A stretch of 64,000 nucleotides of DNA, from assembly GCF_013868155.1 (NCBI RefSeq), contig NZ_JACEOG010000002.1:434001-498000 (forward strand), in the 5' to 3' direction. The notes under the pieces are model-generated. The model saw only the letters and a program-made list of their open reading frames with translations, was not told where the DNA came from and made no database searches. Source of the DNA: Aeromicrobium phoceense. Its GTDB lineage: Bacteria > Actinomycetota > Actinomycetes > Propionibacteriales > Nocardioidaceae. This document shows positions 50,513-58,644 of the stretch, one piece after another (position 1 is the stretch's first letter; each line of letters starts with the position of its first letter). The translations under genes were made by a program, and so were the position numbers.

Positions 50513-51814
50513 ATGGGGGAGCTGAGGAGCGTGCTGCGCGACGCGATCGCCGTGGTGTGGCAGGGATTCCGGCTCGTCGGAGCGCACTGGCCGGTGCTCG
50601 TCACGATCTACCTGCTCGGCGCCGCCGGCCGCTACGGCTTCCTGTGGCTCGCCGTCGAGCTGAGCAAGGAGCACTCCACGCTCGCCGGTCTCGTCGTCCC
50701 GCTCGCGCCGCTGTCGAGCCTCGTGGCGATCATCGCGATGCTGCTCGTCGTCTCCACCTCCGTCACCGTGCTGGTCGCCGACACGTCCGATCCGGCCGCG
50801 GGCACGCGGGGCGGCGGCTGGCTGGGAGTGCTGGCGGGAGCGCTGCTGCCGTTCCTGACGGTGTACGCCGCGCAGGGCCTGCTCAAGGCCGACGTGCGCG
50901 CCTACGTCAACGAGGCCACCTACGACGAGCTCTACGGCAACGCCGGCACCTTCTACGGCGAGGCGGCCAACATCGACCGCACCGCGATCGCCACCGGCTG
51001 GATGCTCGCAGCGATCGTGGCCATCGCGCTGGTCCTGCGCTTCGCGTTCGACCGCTTCAACCTCCCGGCACGCAGCCGTCCGCTCGCTTTCGCCGCGGCC
51101 TACGTGGAGACGCTGTGGATCGTCACGCTGGGCGTCTCGTTCTCGACCTTCCAGGACGAGATCTGGCAGTGGGTCACCGAGCGGCGGTTCGTCCACTGGG
51201 TGCAGGACACCTGGGCCGACGTCATCGAGTTCCTCGGCCCGCTCGGCGACCCCATCGCCACGGCCGTCGGATGGATCGGGACCTTCATCGACAACGCCGA
51301 CGACGTGGTGCTGGTGCCGCTCGCGTGGCTCACCGTGGCCGCCGTGGTCTTCGGCCGCAGCATCGCCCCGCCGCCGCCCAAGCAGCGCACGTCCCGCTTC
51401 GGCCGGGTGCGCCCCATCGCCGCCGTGGGCTCGCGCACCCCGGCCGTGGTCAAGCGCTGGGCCGGCGAGGCGACGTCGGACTTTCGCGGCCGCTTCAGCG
51501 GCCTGCGCGACGGCTTCCGCGTGCTGGCGCTCGGCGGGCTCGTGCCGATGGTGATGTTCTGCCTCGTGTTCGTCATCGCCGACCAGGCGAACGCCCTCGT
51601 CAACGAGCTCTGGCGCCTCGTGCTCGGTCCGCGCGACCGCGACACGGCCCTGGCGTTCTCGCCGTGGCTCGACATCACCGCGTCGGCGATCGAGTACGTC
51701 ATCCTGGCCGGCCTGCTGGCCGCCGCCATCGGCCGGATCCTGGGCAACCAGCGCCGCAGGGAGCAGGAGGCCGCGGGTCAGGCGGCCGAGCCGTCGACCG
51801 GCAGCTCGACGTAG
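50513..51814 (+). CDS. polytopic membrane protein of unknown function
   Basis: 433 residues from ATG 50513. About eight hydrophobic segments (near 18-38, 55-85, 102-120, 155-175, 190-212, 265-283, 340-362, 385-405) alternate with charged loops, including FVHWVQDTWADVIEFLGPLGDPIATAVGWIGTFIDNADDVVLVPLAWL. I do not recognise the family. The C-terminus overlaps by 37 bp the end of the convergent three-gene operon of secreted proteins, and the gene follows the psp operon closely with its own leaderless promoter. Confidence 0.7.
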   Translation: MGELRSVLRDAIAVVWQGFRLVGAHWPVLVTIYLLGAAGRYGFLWLAVELSKEHSTLAGLVVPLAPLSSLVAIIAMLLVVSTSVTVLVADTSDPAAGTRGGGWLGVLAGALLPFLTVYAAQGLLKADVRAYVNEATYDELYGNAGTFYGEAANIDRTAIATGWMLAAIVAIALVLRFAFDRFNLPARSRPLAFAAAYVETLWIVTLGVSFSTFQDEIWQWVTERRFVHWVQDTWADVIEFLGPLGDPIATAVGWIGTFIDNADDVVLVPLAWLTVAAVVFGRSIAPPPPKQRTSRFGRVRPIAAVGSRTPAVVKRWAGEATSDFRGRFSGLRDGFRVLALGGLVPMVMFCLVFVIADQANALVNELWRLVLGPRDRDTALAFSPWLDITASAIEYVILAGLLAAAIGRILGNQRRREQEAAGQAAEPSTGSST

Positions 51815-52422
51815 CGGGGCAGGAAGTACCAGAGCCGCACCGCGGCGGGCTCCGCCTCCTCCGGCAGGACGAAGACGGTGTCGGTCGTGAACTGCTCGGG
51901 GCGGGGGTCGTCACCCTCGCGGAGGCTGGGCGGCTCGGTGCTGCCGTACGTCGCCTGCGGCCCGGGGGTGTCCCGCGGCACGCACGACGAGAACTGCGGA
52001 CCGTCGACCACCAGCGCCGAGTCGGACTCGCCGTGGAGGTTCCCCTCGGTGTCGACGACCGCGACCGTGCAGCCGACGAGCGAGACGTCCGGATCGGCGG
52101 TCACGTCGAGGCGCAGTCGCCACGCCCGCACGCCGTCGGGGAGCGGGTCGCCACCGAGGAGGGTGAGGTCGTCGGCCGGCTCGAAGGCGTCCACCGCGTA
52201 GCGGGCCTCGATCGGGTAGCGCAGGTGACCGTCGTCGTACTCGTCCACGAGATGGGCCTGGCTCGAGCTGACGGGCGCGGGGGAGTGGAAGCCCCGGGTC
52301 CACCAGTAGTCGTGCAGGCGCGAGCTGCCCGCGGCCAGGGCCAGGACGAGGGCGACGGGCAGGGCCACGAGGCCCCACCGGTTGCGCTGCCACCACGTGC
52401 GGCGGTGCTCGATCGTGCTCAC
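51778..52422 (-). CDS. membrane-anchored extracytoplasmic protein, operon gene 3
   Basis: 214 residues from GTG 52422 in a GTGA overlap with the preceding gene. A cytoplasmic start (STIEHRRTWWQRNRWG), one helix (about 16-35), then an outer domain with HSPAPVSSSQAHLVDEYDDGHLRYPIEARYAVDAFEPADD, two cysteines (VGCTVAV and FSSCVPRD), and a last strand LWYFLPRYVELPVDG. The general plan (one anchor, one beta-rich domain of about 170 residues) is shared with the two upstream genes, but sequence similarity is low. Function unknown. Confidence 0.65.
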   Translation of the reverse strand: MSTIEHRRTWWQRNRWGLVALPVALVLALAAGSSRLHDYWWTRGFHSPAPVSSSQAHLVDEYDDGHLRYPIEARYAVDAFEPADDLTLLGGDPLPDGVRAWRLRLDVTADPDVSLVGCTVAVVDTEGNLHGESDSALVVDGPQFSSCVPRDTPGPQATYGSTEPPSLREGDDPRPEQFTTDTVFVLPEEAEPAAVRLWYFLPRYVELPVDGSAA

Positions 52423-53027
52423 GGCGCCTCCGTCCCCGTCATGATGCCGGGCTCGGGGAGCTCGAGGGGCTCGGTGCGCGCCTGCCACGCCGTCACGTCG
52501 GCCTCGTCCACATCGAGGTCGACGAGGGCCATGGAGTCCCACCGCTCGTCACCACCGTTCGGGGCGAGGGCGACGAGCGCGCCGGGGAGCGTCGCGGGAT
52601 CGGCCTCCACCACCGCGAGGCACCGCGTGGGCCGGTCGACGAGACGCCCCGTGCAGCTGATCGAGCTGCGGCCGCTGGTCCCGTAGATCGGGAGCACGCG
52701 ACCGCCGTTGTCCCGCAGCGCGGCGTAGGTGAGGTCGGAGGACTCGCCGCGCGGCGTGAACGTGAACTCGACCGCGACGAAGACGCCGGGGGAGACCAGC
52801 ACCGACCCGCCCCGCGGCGCCACCGAGGACGCGCCGTCGACGGACAGCACCTCGAGGTCGCCGCTGCGCAGCTCGGCGGTCTCGCCGACCCCGGCCTCGA
52901 CCTCGAACGGACGCGACGACATGGCGCGCTCGGGCAGCTGCTGGTGGAGCCACTGGCCCATGACCAGGGCGAGCACGACGAGGACGCCGGCGGTGGCGGG
53001 CGGCCGGCGCAGTCCGAGCCGGCTCAC
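52419..53027 (-). CDS. membrane-anchored extracytoplasmic protein, operon gene 2
   Basis: 202 residues from GTG 53027 in a GTGA overlap. One anchor helix (about 9-26, PPATAGVLVVLALVMGQWL), then a beta-rich domain with FEVEAGVGETAELRSGDLEVLSVDGAS, VFVAVEFTFTPRGESSDLTYAALRDNGGRVLPIYG and paired cysteines (SISCTG, TRCLAV). The 'value now, then compare' beta-sandwich look (VAVEFTFTP) resembles DUF4352-like surface domains. No enzyme motif is present. Confidence 0.65.
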   Translation of the reverse strand: MSRLGLRRPPATAGVLVVLALVMGQWLHQQLPERAMSSRPFEVEAGVGETAELRSGDLEVLSVDGASSVAPRGGSVLVSPGVFVAVEFTFTPRGESSDLTYAALRDNGGRVLPIYGTSGRSSISCTGRLVDRPTRCLAVVEADPATLPGALVALAPNGGDERWDSMALVDLDVDEADVTAWQARTEPLELPEPGIMTGTEAP

Positions 53028-53668
53028 GACTCGCGCCCCTGCTCGACGTCGAACGTGCCCTCGTGCGTCGGTGCCCGGTCGAACCACATGAACTGGTCGT
53101 CGAGGGTGCTGCGGCGCCAGGTCCACTGCGAGACCTCCACGGTGGCCTCCGTGGGCAGCGGCTCGGACTCCGCCTGCTCCCACACGAACGCGACCTCGTA
53201 CTCCAGGCCCGGAGCGGCGGCGCTGAGCGGCGAGCCGTCGGCCAGCACGAGCACCTGCGGCGTCGCGTCCTCGCTGCGCTCGGTCTCCTCACCGGTCAGC
53301 CCGGCGTAGAAGCCCTCCAGCCCGCGCAGGCGGATCGTGTCGCGGAGCGTGCCGGTGTAGACGGGGTGGTCGGAGGTGTTCTCGAGCGTCGCGACGACCG
53401 CGAGGTAGCGCCCGCGGACCTCCTCGTCGAGACCGAGGTCGGTGGACCAGCGCACGCGGTCGACCGTGAGGTCGAACGGCTCGGCGTGGATCTTCTCGCC
53501 GGACTCCAGCGCGGCCGGCCCGGTGGTCTCCGCCGTGGCCAGCCCGCCGAACAGGCCCGAGGCCAGCACCACCACGGCGGCCAGTGCCGCGAGCACCTGG
53601 CGCAGCGTCATCGTCCGCGACACCTGGCGCAGCCATCGGCGCAGGCGGCCGCCCTCGTCCCCCGTCAT
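53024..53668 (-). CDS. membrane-anchored extracytoplasmic protein, operon gene 1
   Basis: 214 residues from ATG 53668; TACCAT (53676-53681, minus) ends 7 nt upstream, so it is leaderless and the first gene of the operon. A cytoplasmic basic tail (RRWLRQVSRTMTLRQ) and one helix (about 24-43) precede a DUF4352-like domain: FDLTVDRVRWSTDLGLDEEVRGRYLAVVATLENTSDHPVYTG, then VLVLADGSPLSAAAPGLEYEVAFVWEQ. The pattern 'L-x-V-x-x-V-R-W ... Y-L-A-V-V-A-T-L-E-N-T-S' is typical of ligand-binding or scaffolding surface domains. Function unknown. Confidence 0.68.
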   Translation of the reverse strand: MTGDEGGRLRRWLRQVSRTMTLRQVLAALAAVVVLASGLFGGLATAETTGPAALESGEKIHAEPFDLTVDRVRWSTDLGLDEEVRGRYLAVVATLENTSDHPVYTGTLRDTIRLRGLEGFYAGLTGEETERSEDATPQVLVLADGSPLSAAAPGLEYEVAFVWEQAESEPLPTEATVEVSQWTWRRSTLDDQFMWFDRAPTHEGTFDVEQGRES

Positions 53669-53732
53669 GGGCCCGATGGTAGGGCAGCGCGTCCTCCCGC
53701 GATGCCGGGACTGACCGACCGCCCGTGCGCGA

Positions 53733-53738
53733 TACCTT
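53733..53738 (+). promoter_or_regulatory. leaderless -10 of the aminotransferase gene
   Basis: TACCTT ends 6 nt before GTG 53745. Confidence 0.45.
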
Positions 53739-53744
53739 GGGACC

Positions 53745-55007
53745 GTGACCCTCGACTCCCTCTCCCGTGACCAGCTCGACGCCTTCCTGGCGGAGCAGCA
53801 GCAGGCGTACGCCGACCTCCAGCAGGCCGGTCTCAAGCTCGACATCACGCGCGGAAAGCCCTCGTCGGACCAGCTGGACCTCTCCGAGGGACTGCTCACC
53901 ACGCCGGTCGAGGATCACGTGTCCGGCGGCGTCGACGTGCGCAACTACGGGGGCGGCACCGGCCTGGCCGAGCTCCGCGCGATCTTCGCGGAGCTGCTGG
54001 GCGTGCCGGTCGACCAGCTCGTCGCCGGGAACAACGCGAGCCTGTCGATGATGCACGACTCGATCGTCTTCGCGATGCTGCACGGCACGCCGGGCGGATC
54101 GCCGTGGAAGGACGGGCCGGTCAAGTTCCTGTGCCCGTCGCCGGGCTACGACCGCCACTTCGCCATCTGCGAGCACCTCGGCATCGAGATGATCCCGGTC
54201 GCGATGCTGGAGGACGGGCCCGACATGGCCGCGGTCCGCGAGCACGTCACCGACCCGGCGGTCAAGGGCATCTGGATCGTGCCCACCTACGCCAACCCCA
54301 CCGGCGCCGTCGTCAGCGAGCAGGTCGCGGCCGAGCTCGCCTCGCTGGACACCGCCGCCGGCGACTTCCGGATCTTCTGGGACAACGCCTACGCGGTGCA
54401 CGACCTGACCGACCAGCACGTGAAGTCCGCCGACATCGTCGGGCTGTGCTCGGCCGCCGGTCACCCCGACCGCCCGCTGATGTTCGCGTCCACGTCGAAG
54501 ATCACCCTCGCCGGCTCGGGCGTCAGCTTCCTCGCGGGCTCGCCCGACAACATCGCCTGGTACCTCTCGCACACGGCCGTGCGCACGATCGGCCCCGACA
54601 AGGTCAACCAGCTGCGCCACGCCCGGTTCCTCGGCAGCCCGCAGGGCGTGCTCGACCTGATGGCGCGTCACCGCGAGATCCTGGCCCCCAAGTTCGAGGC
54701 CGTCCTGCGGATCCTGTCCGAGCGCCTCGGCCCGCACGAGGTGGCCACGTGGACCACCCCGAAGGGCGGCTACTTCGTCAGCCTCGACGTCGTCGACGGC
54801 ACGGCCTCGCGCGTCGTGCAGCTGGCGAAGGAGGCCGGCATCTCGCTGACCCCGGCGGGCGCCTCGTTCCCCTACGGCAAGGACCCGCGCGACCGGAACA
54901 TCCGCATCGCGCCGTCGTTCCCGCCCATGGCGGAGCTGACGCAGGCGATGGAGGGCCTGGCCACCTGCGTGCTGCTCGCGGCGGCCGAGAAGGCCGTCTC
55001 GGCCTGA
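53745..55007 (+). CDS. class I aminotransferase, MocR-related aspartate-aminotransferase subgroup
   Basis: 420 residues from GTG 53745. PLP-binding elements: GNNASLSMMHDSIVFAML, YDRHFAICEHLGIEMIPV, IVPTYANPTGAVVS (Asn-Pro), FWDNAYAVHDL (Asp), Lys252 in FASTSKITLAGSG, and the substrate Arg in NIRIAPSFPP. This is the 'Aminotran_MocR' type found as a stand-alone enzyme, with aspartate and related amino donors likely. Glycerate kinase follows with a 1-bp gap, so the two are one operon. Confidence 0.9.
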   Translation: MTLDSLSRDQLDAFLAEQQQAYADLQQAGLKLDITRGKPSSDQLDLSEGLLTTPVEDHVSGGVDVRNYGGGTGLAELRAIFAELLGVPVDQLVAGNNASLSMMHDSIVFAMLHGTPGGSPWKDGPVKFLCPSPGYDRHFAICEHLGIEMIPVAMLEDGPDMAAVREHVTDPAVKGIWIVPTYANPTGAVVSEQVAAELASLDTAAGDFRIFWDNAYAVHDLTDQHVKSADIVGLCSAAGHPDRPLMFASTSKITLAGSGVSFLAGSPDNIAWYLSHTAVRTIGPDKVNQLRHARFLGSPQGVLDLMARHREILAPKFEAVLRILSERLGPHEVATWTTPKGGYFVSLDVVDGTASRVVQLAKEAGISLTPAGASFPYGKDPRDRNIRIAPSFPPMAELTQAMEGLATCVLLAAAEKAVSA

Positions 55008-55008
55008 C

Positions 55009-56118
55009 GTGCGCATCGTCATCGCGCCGGACAAGTTCGCGGGCACCCTGACCGCTCCCGAGGCGGCGCACGCCATCGCCGAGGGCTGGCGGCGCACGGC
55101 CCCGGACGACGACCTCGTCGAGGCGCCGATGGCCGACGGGGGACCGGGCTTCGTCGACGCCCTGCAGGACGCGTTCGGCGAGGAGGGGCGCCTCGAGGTC
55201 GTCAGCGTCCCCGGACCCCTGGGCGAGCCCACGCCGGTCGGGCTGCTCGTGGTGGGGGACACGGTCTACCTCGAGTCCGCCCAGGCGTGCGGCCTGCACC
55301 TCGTGCCCGAGCCGCGGCCGATGGACGCCACGACCGTGGGAGTCGGCCGGGCGATCGACGCGGCCGTCGACGGGGGAGCGCGGCGCATCGTCGTGGGCCT
55401 GGGCGGCAGCGCCACCAGTGACGGGGGCGCCGGACTGCTCGCCGCCCTCGGGGCCACGGCCGACGTCCCCCTGGACGCCGGGCCCGCCGGACTCGACGGG
55501 GTCACTCGCGTGGACCTCGGTCCGGTCCGGGAGCGGCTGGCCGACGTGGAGCTAGTGGTCGCCGCCGACGTCGAGACCACGCTGCTGGGCATGTTCGGCG
55601 CCGCCCGCACCTTCGGCCCGCAGAAGGGCCTCACCGACGAGCAGGTCCTCACGGTGGACCACCGGCTCGACCGCTTCGTCGAGGCCGCGTGCGGCAGCAC
55701 GCCGGCGGAACGTCGCGTCGCCGACCAGAAGGGCGCCGGCGCGGCGGGCGGGCTGGGCTTCGCACTGCTCGTGCTGGGCGCCGAGGTGACGTCCGGGATC
55801 GCGCTGGTCGCCCACGAGGCCGGACTGGCCGAGCTCGTGGCGGGGGCCGATCTCGTGATCTCGGGGGAGGGCGCGTTCGACTACTCCTCCCGCGCGGGCA
55901 AGGTCGTCCACGGCGTCGCCTCGCTCGCGATGGCCGGGGCCACGCCGTGCGTCGTGCTGGCCGGCCGGGTCGACGTCGGCAGCCGCGAGATGCGCGCGCT
56001 GGGGGTCGAATCGGCGTACGGGCTGGTCGACCGGGTGGGCGAGGAGGCCGCCCTGCGCGAGCCCGCACGGCACCTGGCCGATCTCGCCGCACGCGTCGCG
56101 CGGTCCTGGTCGGCCTGA
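55009..56118 (+). CDS. glycerate 2-kinase (GckA/GarK family)
   Basis: 369 residues from GTG 55009. The family start is VRIVIAPDKFAGTLTAPEAAHAIAEGW. Other conserved blocks are MADGGPGFVDAL, GLGGSATSDGGAGLLAALGA (nucleotide-binding Gly-rich loop), FGPQKGLT, GAGAAGGLGFALL, and LVISGEGAFDYSSRAGKV. It phosphorylates D-glycerate, feeding serine/glyoxylate metabolism into glycolysis. Pairing with an aminotransferase suggests a serine- or hydroxypyruvate-related route. erpA follows after 123 bp. Confidence 0.93.
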   Translation: MRIVIAPDKFAGTLTAPEAAHAIAEGWRRTAPDDDLVEAPMADGGPGFVDALQDAFGEEGRLEVVSVPGPLGEPTPVGLLVVGDTVYLESAQACGLHLVPEPRPMDATTVGVGRAIDAAVDGGARRIVVGLGGSATSDGGAGLLAALGATADVPLDAGPAGLDGVTRVDLGPVRERLADVELVVAADVETTLLGMFGAARTFGPQKGLTDEQVLTVDHRLDRFVEAACGSTPAERRVADQKGAGAAGGLGFALLVLGAEVTSGIALVAHEAGLAELVAGADLVISGEGAFDYSSRAGKVVHGVASLAMAGATPCVVLAGRVDVGSREMRALGVESAYGLVDRVGEEAALREPARHLADLAARVARSWSA

Positions 56119-56151
56119 GGCGACGCGCGATAGGCCCCGGCCGGCTCCACG

Positions 56152-56185
56152 GGTTCGATCGGCCGCGTACCATGGGAATCGAACC
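56152..56185. promoter_or_regulatory. inverted repeat upstream of erpA
   Basis: GGTTCGAT (56152-56159) and ATCGAACC (56178-56185) are exact inverted copies 18 bp apart, 57 bp before the erpA start. TACCAT in the spacer could be a -10. The spacing suits two half-sites on one helix face or a small hairpin. The regulator is unknown. Confidence 0.4.
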
Positions 56186-56241
56186 GGATCGCGCCGTGTT
56201 GCACCCGGTAGCACGATCCATCCGTAGACCGAGGAGCCTCG

Positions 56242-56607
56242 ATGACCGCCACGGACCAGACCAGCACCGAAACCACGCCCGCCGACGGGATCACGCTCAG
56301 CGACGGCGCGGCCGGCAAGGTCAAGAGCCTGCTGGAGCAGGAAGGCCGCGACGACCTCGCGCTGCGCATCGCCGTGCAGCCCGGTGGTTGCTCGGGCTTG
56401 CGCTACCAGCTCTTCTTCGACGAGCGCACGCTCGACGGTGACGAGATCCGCGAGTTCGACGGCGTCAACGTCGTCGTCGACCGCATGAGCCTGCCGTACC
56501 TCCACGGCGCCACGATCGACTTCGTCGACACCATCGAGAAGCAGGGCTTCACCATCGACAACCCGATGGCGACCGGCTCGTGCGCCTGCGGCGACTCCTT
56601 CCACTGA
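56242..56607 (+). CDS. erpA: iron-sulphur cluster insertion protein (A-type carrier)
   Basis: 121 residues. The A-type carrier signature is complete: ITLSDGAAGKVKSLL, the first Cys in VQPGGCSGLRYQLFFDE, and the C-terminal pair CACGDSFH. The N-terminal 18 residues are a flexible Thr/Glu-rich extension. It carries [4Fe-4S] clusters to targets such as lipoyl synthase or respiratory enzymes. GAGGAG lies 5 nt before the ATG. A large hairpin (56641-56684) follows the stop. Confidence 0.94.
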   Translation: MTATDQTSTETTPADGITLSDGAAGKVKSLLEQEGRDDLALRIAVQPGGCSGLRYQLFFDERTLDGDEIREFDGVNVVVDRMSLPYLHGATIDFVDTIEKQGFTIDNPMATGSCACGDSFH

Positions 56608-56640
56608 GCCGAGCAGACTGAGCCGTTCGGGCACGTACGT

Positions 56641-56684
56641 CGATCGGGGCACGCCACCGGGTTTCCGGAGGCGTGCCCCGATCG
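56641..56684 (+). terminator. terminator of erpA, abutting the next promoter
   Basis: A 15-bp perfect stem (CGATCGGGGCACGCC with GGCGTGCCCCGATCG) encloses a smaller CCGG/CCGG stem-loop. TATCGT, the -10 of the kinase gene, begins 2 bp after the stem, so the kinase -35 must lie inside the hairpin arm. Confidence 0.75.
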
Positions 56685-56699
56685 CCTATCGTGGCGGCC

Positions 56700-57704
56700 G
56701 TGCACCTTGCCATCGCCGGATCGGTAGCCACCGACCACCTGCAGACCTTCGCCGGTAAGTTCTCCGACTCGCTCGTGCCCGACCAGCTGGACAAGCTGGC
56801 GGTCTCGTTCCTGGTCGAGGACCTCGACGTCCGCCGCGGCGGATGCGCCGCCAACATCGCCTTCGGCCTGGGCAGCCTGGGCCTGCACCCCACCCTCGTG
56901 GCGGCCGTCGGGCGCGACTTCGACCTCGGCTACCGCGAGTGGCTGCAGGAGGCCGGCGTCGACACCTCGACCGTCCTGGTCCACCCCACGCTGCACACCG
57001 CCCTGTGCACCATCACGACCGACGAGGCACACGCCCAGATCGTGACGTTCTACCCCGGCGCGATGGCGCAGGCCCGCGAGATCGACATCGCCGCCCTGCA
57101 CGCCCATCAGCCGATCGACCTGCTCCTGATCGGCCCCGACGATCCCGACGGCATGCTGCGCCACACGCGCACGGCCCGCGAGCTGGGCATCCCGTTCGCC
57201 GCCGACCCGTCGCAGCAGCTGGCCTGGGCCGGTGGCGAGCTGATCCGCGACCTCATCGACGGCGCGGCCTACCTCTTCAGCAACGACTACGAGGCGGCGC
57301 TGATCGCCAAGAAGACCGGCTGGAGCGACGCCGACATCGCCGAGCGGGTGGGTGTGCGCGTCGTGACGCACGGCAAGGACGGCTGCGTCGTCATCGAGTC
57401 CGACGGCACGCGCCACGAGATCGGCGCCATCGGCGGCGTCACCGCGGTGGACCCGACGGGCGTCGGCGACAGCTTCCGTGCGGGCTTCATGGCCGGCATC
57501 GCGGCCGGCCTGTCGCTCGACCGCGCGGCCCAGGTCGGCTGCACGATCGCGGCCAGTGTGGTCGAGACGATCGGCACCCAGGAGTACGTGCTGGAACGCT
57601 CGGCGTTCCTCGATCGGGTCCGCTCCACGTACGGCGACGAGGCCTGCGACGAGATCGGCGAGGCCCTCTCGATCAGCCACGACGCGGTAGTCAAGTCAGG
57701 CTGA
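56700..57704 (+). CDS. PfkB-family carbohydrate/nucleoside kinase
   Basis: 334 residues from GTG 56700; TATCGT (56687-56692) ends 7 nt upstream, giving a leaderless gene. Ribokinase-fold blocks: HLAIAGSVATDHL, RRGGCAANIAFGLGSLG, AADPSQQLAWAG, the pre-motif LFSNDYEAAL, and the anion-hole motif VDPTGVGDSFRAGFMAG with catalytic Asp. Similar actinobacterial proteins are annotated as adenosine or carbohydrate kinases; the substrate is not clear. An iron-box-like sequence overlaps its stop codon and probably serves the ctaC operon. Confidence 0.9.
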   Translation: MHLAIAGSVATDHLQTFAGKFSDSLVPDQLDKLAVSFLVEDLDVRRGGCAANIAFGLGSLGLHPTLVAAVGRDFDLGYREWLQEAGVDTSTVLVHPTLHTALCTITTDEAHAQIVTFYPGAMAQAREIDIAALHAHQPIDLLLIGPDDPDGMLRHTRTARELGIPFAADPSQQLAWAGGELIRDLIDGAAYLFSNDYEAALIAKKTGWSDADIAERVGVRVVTHGKDGCVVIESDGTRHEIGAIGGVTAVDPTGVGDSFRAGFMAGIAAGLSLDRAAQVGCTIAASVVETIGTQEYVLERSAFLDRVRSTYGDEACDEIGEALSISHDAVVKSG

Positions 57705-57709
57705 CCTAA
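57691..57709 (+). promoter_or_regulatory. DtxR/IdeR-like iron box upstream of ctaC
   Basis: TCAAGTCAGGCTGACCTAA matches the actinobacterial iron box TTAGGTTAGGCTCACCTAA at 15 of 19 positions. It overlaps the stop codon of the kinase gene and ends 77 bp before GTG 57787. With the predicted -10 at 57736-57741 its centre is near -48. Confidence 0.55.
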
Positions 57710-57716
57710 CCCGCTG

Positions 57717-57730
57717 GGCGACCGGTCGCC
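57717..57730. promoter_or_regulatory. 14-bp perfect palindrome in the ctaC promoter
   Basis: GGCGACCGGTCGCC is a perfect dyad covering the expected -35 to -16 region upstream of TACTGT (57736-57741). It may be an operator, or a short GC stem ending the kinase transcript. Confidence 0.4.
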
Positions 57731-57786
57731 TGCGTTACTGTTCTTCAAAACCCTGTGTGGTCAAGATCTTCTGAGAAAGGCGCCCC

Positions 57787-58644
57787 GTGGGTCGGATGAA
57801 ACTGGCGGTGTTGACCGCCCTGGCCGCTGTCATGCTTGGCGGCTGCTCGCCCCTGGACGAGTCGGATCTGAACCGACTCGCCCTCCCTGTGGCCGGATCG
57901 GACCGATCCATCTACATGTGGAACCTCTGGCTGGGCACCTGGATCGCGGTCCTCGTGGTCTTCCTGCTCGTGTTCGGCATGATCGTCTACGCGCCGGTCC
58001 GCTACCGCCGCAAGAAGAGCGACGAACCGGCCCCCGTGCAGGTGCGCTACAACCTGCCGCTGGAGGCGCTCTACACGATCGCCCCGGTGATCATCGTCGC
58101 CGTGTTCTTCTTCCACACCGTGGAGTCGCAGAACGCCCAGCTCGAAGAGGTCGAGAACCCCGATCACACGATCGAGGTCGTCGGCAGCAAGTGGCAGTGG
58201 ACCTTCAACTACCTCGAGGGCGCCCCCGGCGGTGAGCCGGTCTTCGACCAGGGCGACACCGCGAACCTGCCCGAGCTGTGGCTGCCCGTGAACGAGTCGG
58301 TGAAGTTCGAGCTGATCTCGCCGGACGTCATCCACTCCTTCTGGGTCCCCGAGTTCTACTTCAAGATGGACGTCGTCCCGGGCAACATCCCCGGCAAGGA
58401 CGGCAACAACTCATTCACCATGACGCCGAACCGCGAGGGCACCTTCACCGGTCGCTGCGCTGAGCTGTGCGGCGTCTACCACACCCGCATGCTGTTCAAG
58501 GTCAAGGTCGTGTCCGCCGAGGAGTACGAGGCGCACCTGGCCGACCTCGAGGCGGCCGGACAGATTGGCACGCCGAAGGGTTCCACGACAGCTGACACCG
58601 TCGCCGGCATCACTGCCAGCGGCGAGAGCGAACCGGAGGACTGA
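57787..58644 (+). CDS. ctaC: cytochrome c oxidase subunit II
   Basis: 285 residues from GTG 57787, with GAAAGG 7 nt upstream. A lipoprotein signal (MLGGCS) anchors the N-terminus. Two helices (about 43-66 and 95-113) precede the outer cupredoxin domain. The CuA ligands are in [12 protein letters not shown], with an upstream His in [16 protein letters not shown]. It accepts electrons from cytochrome c/bc1 and passes them to subunit I. The stop and the ctaD start share one base (TGATG). Iron-dependent control is suggested by the upstream box. Confidence 0.96.
   Translation: MGRMKLAVLTALAAVMLGGCSPLDESDLNRLALPVAGSDRSIYMWNLWLGTWIAVLVVFLLVFGMIVYAPVRYRRKKSDEPAPVQVRYNLPLEALYTIAPVIIVAVFFFHTVESQNAQLEEVENPDHTIEVVGSKWQWTFNYLEGAPGGEPVFDQGDTANLPELWLPVNESVKFELISPDVIHSFWVPEFYFKMDVVPGNIPGKDGNNSFTMTPNREGTFTGRCAELCGVYHTRMLFKVKVVSAEEYEAHLADLEAAGQIGTPKGSTTADTVAGITASGESEPED

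Noticed and set aside
56150..56190. GGTTCGAT resembling a tRNA T-arm
   Set aside because: No acceptor stem, anticodon arm or CCA context; it is an inverted repeat.
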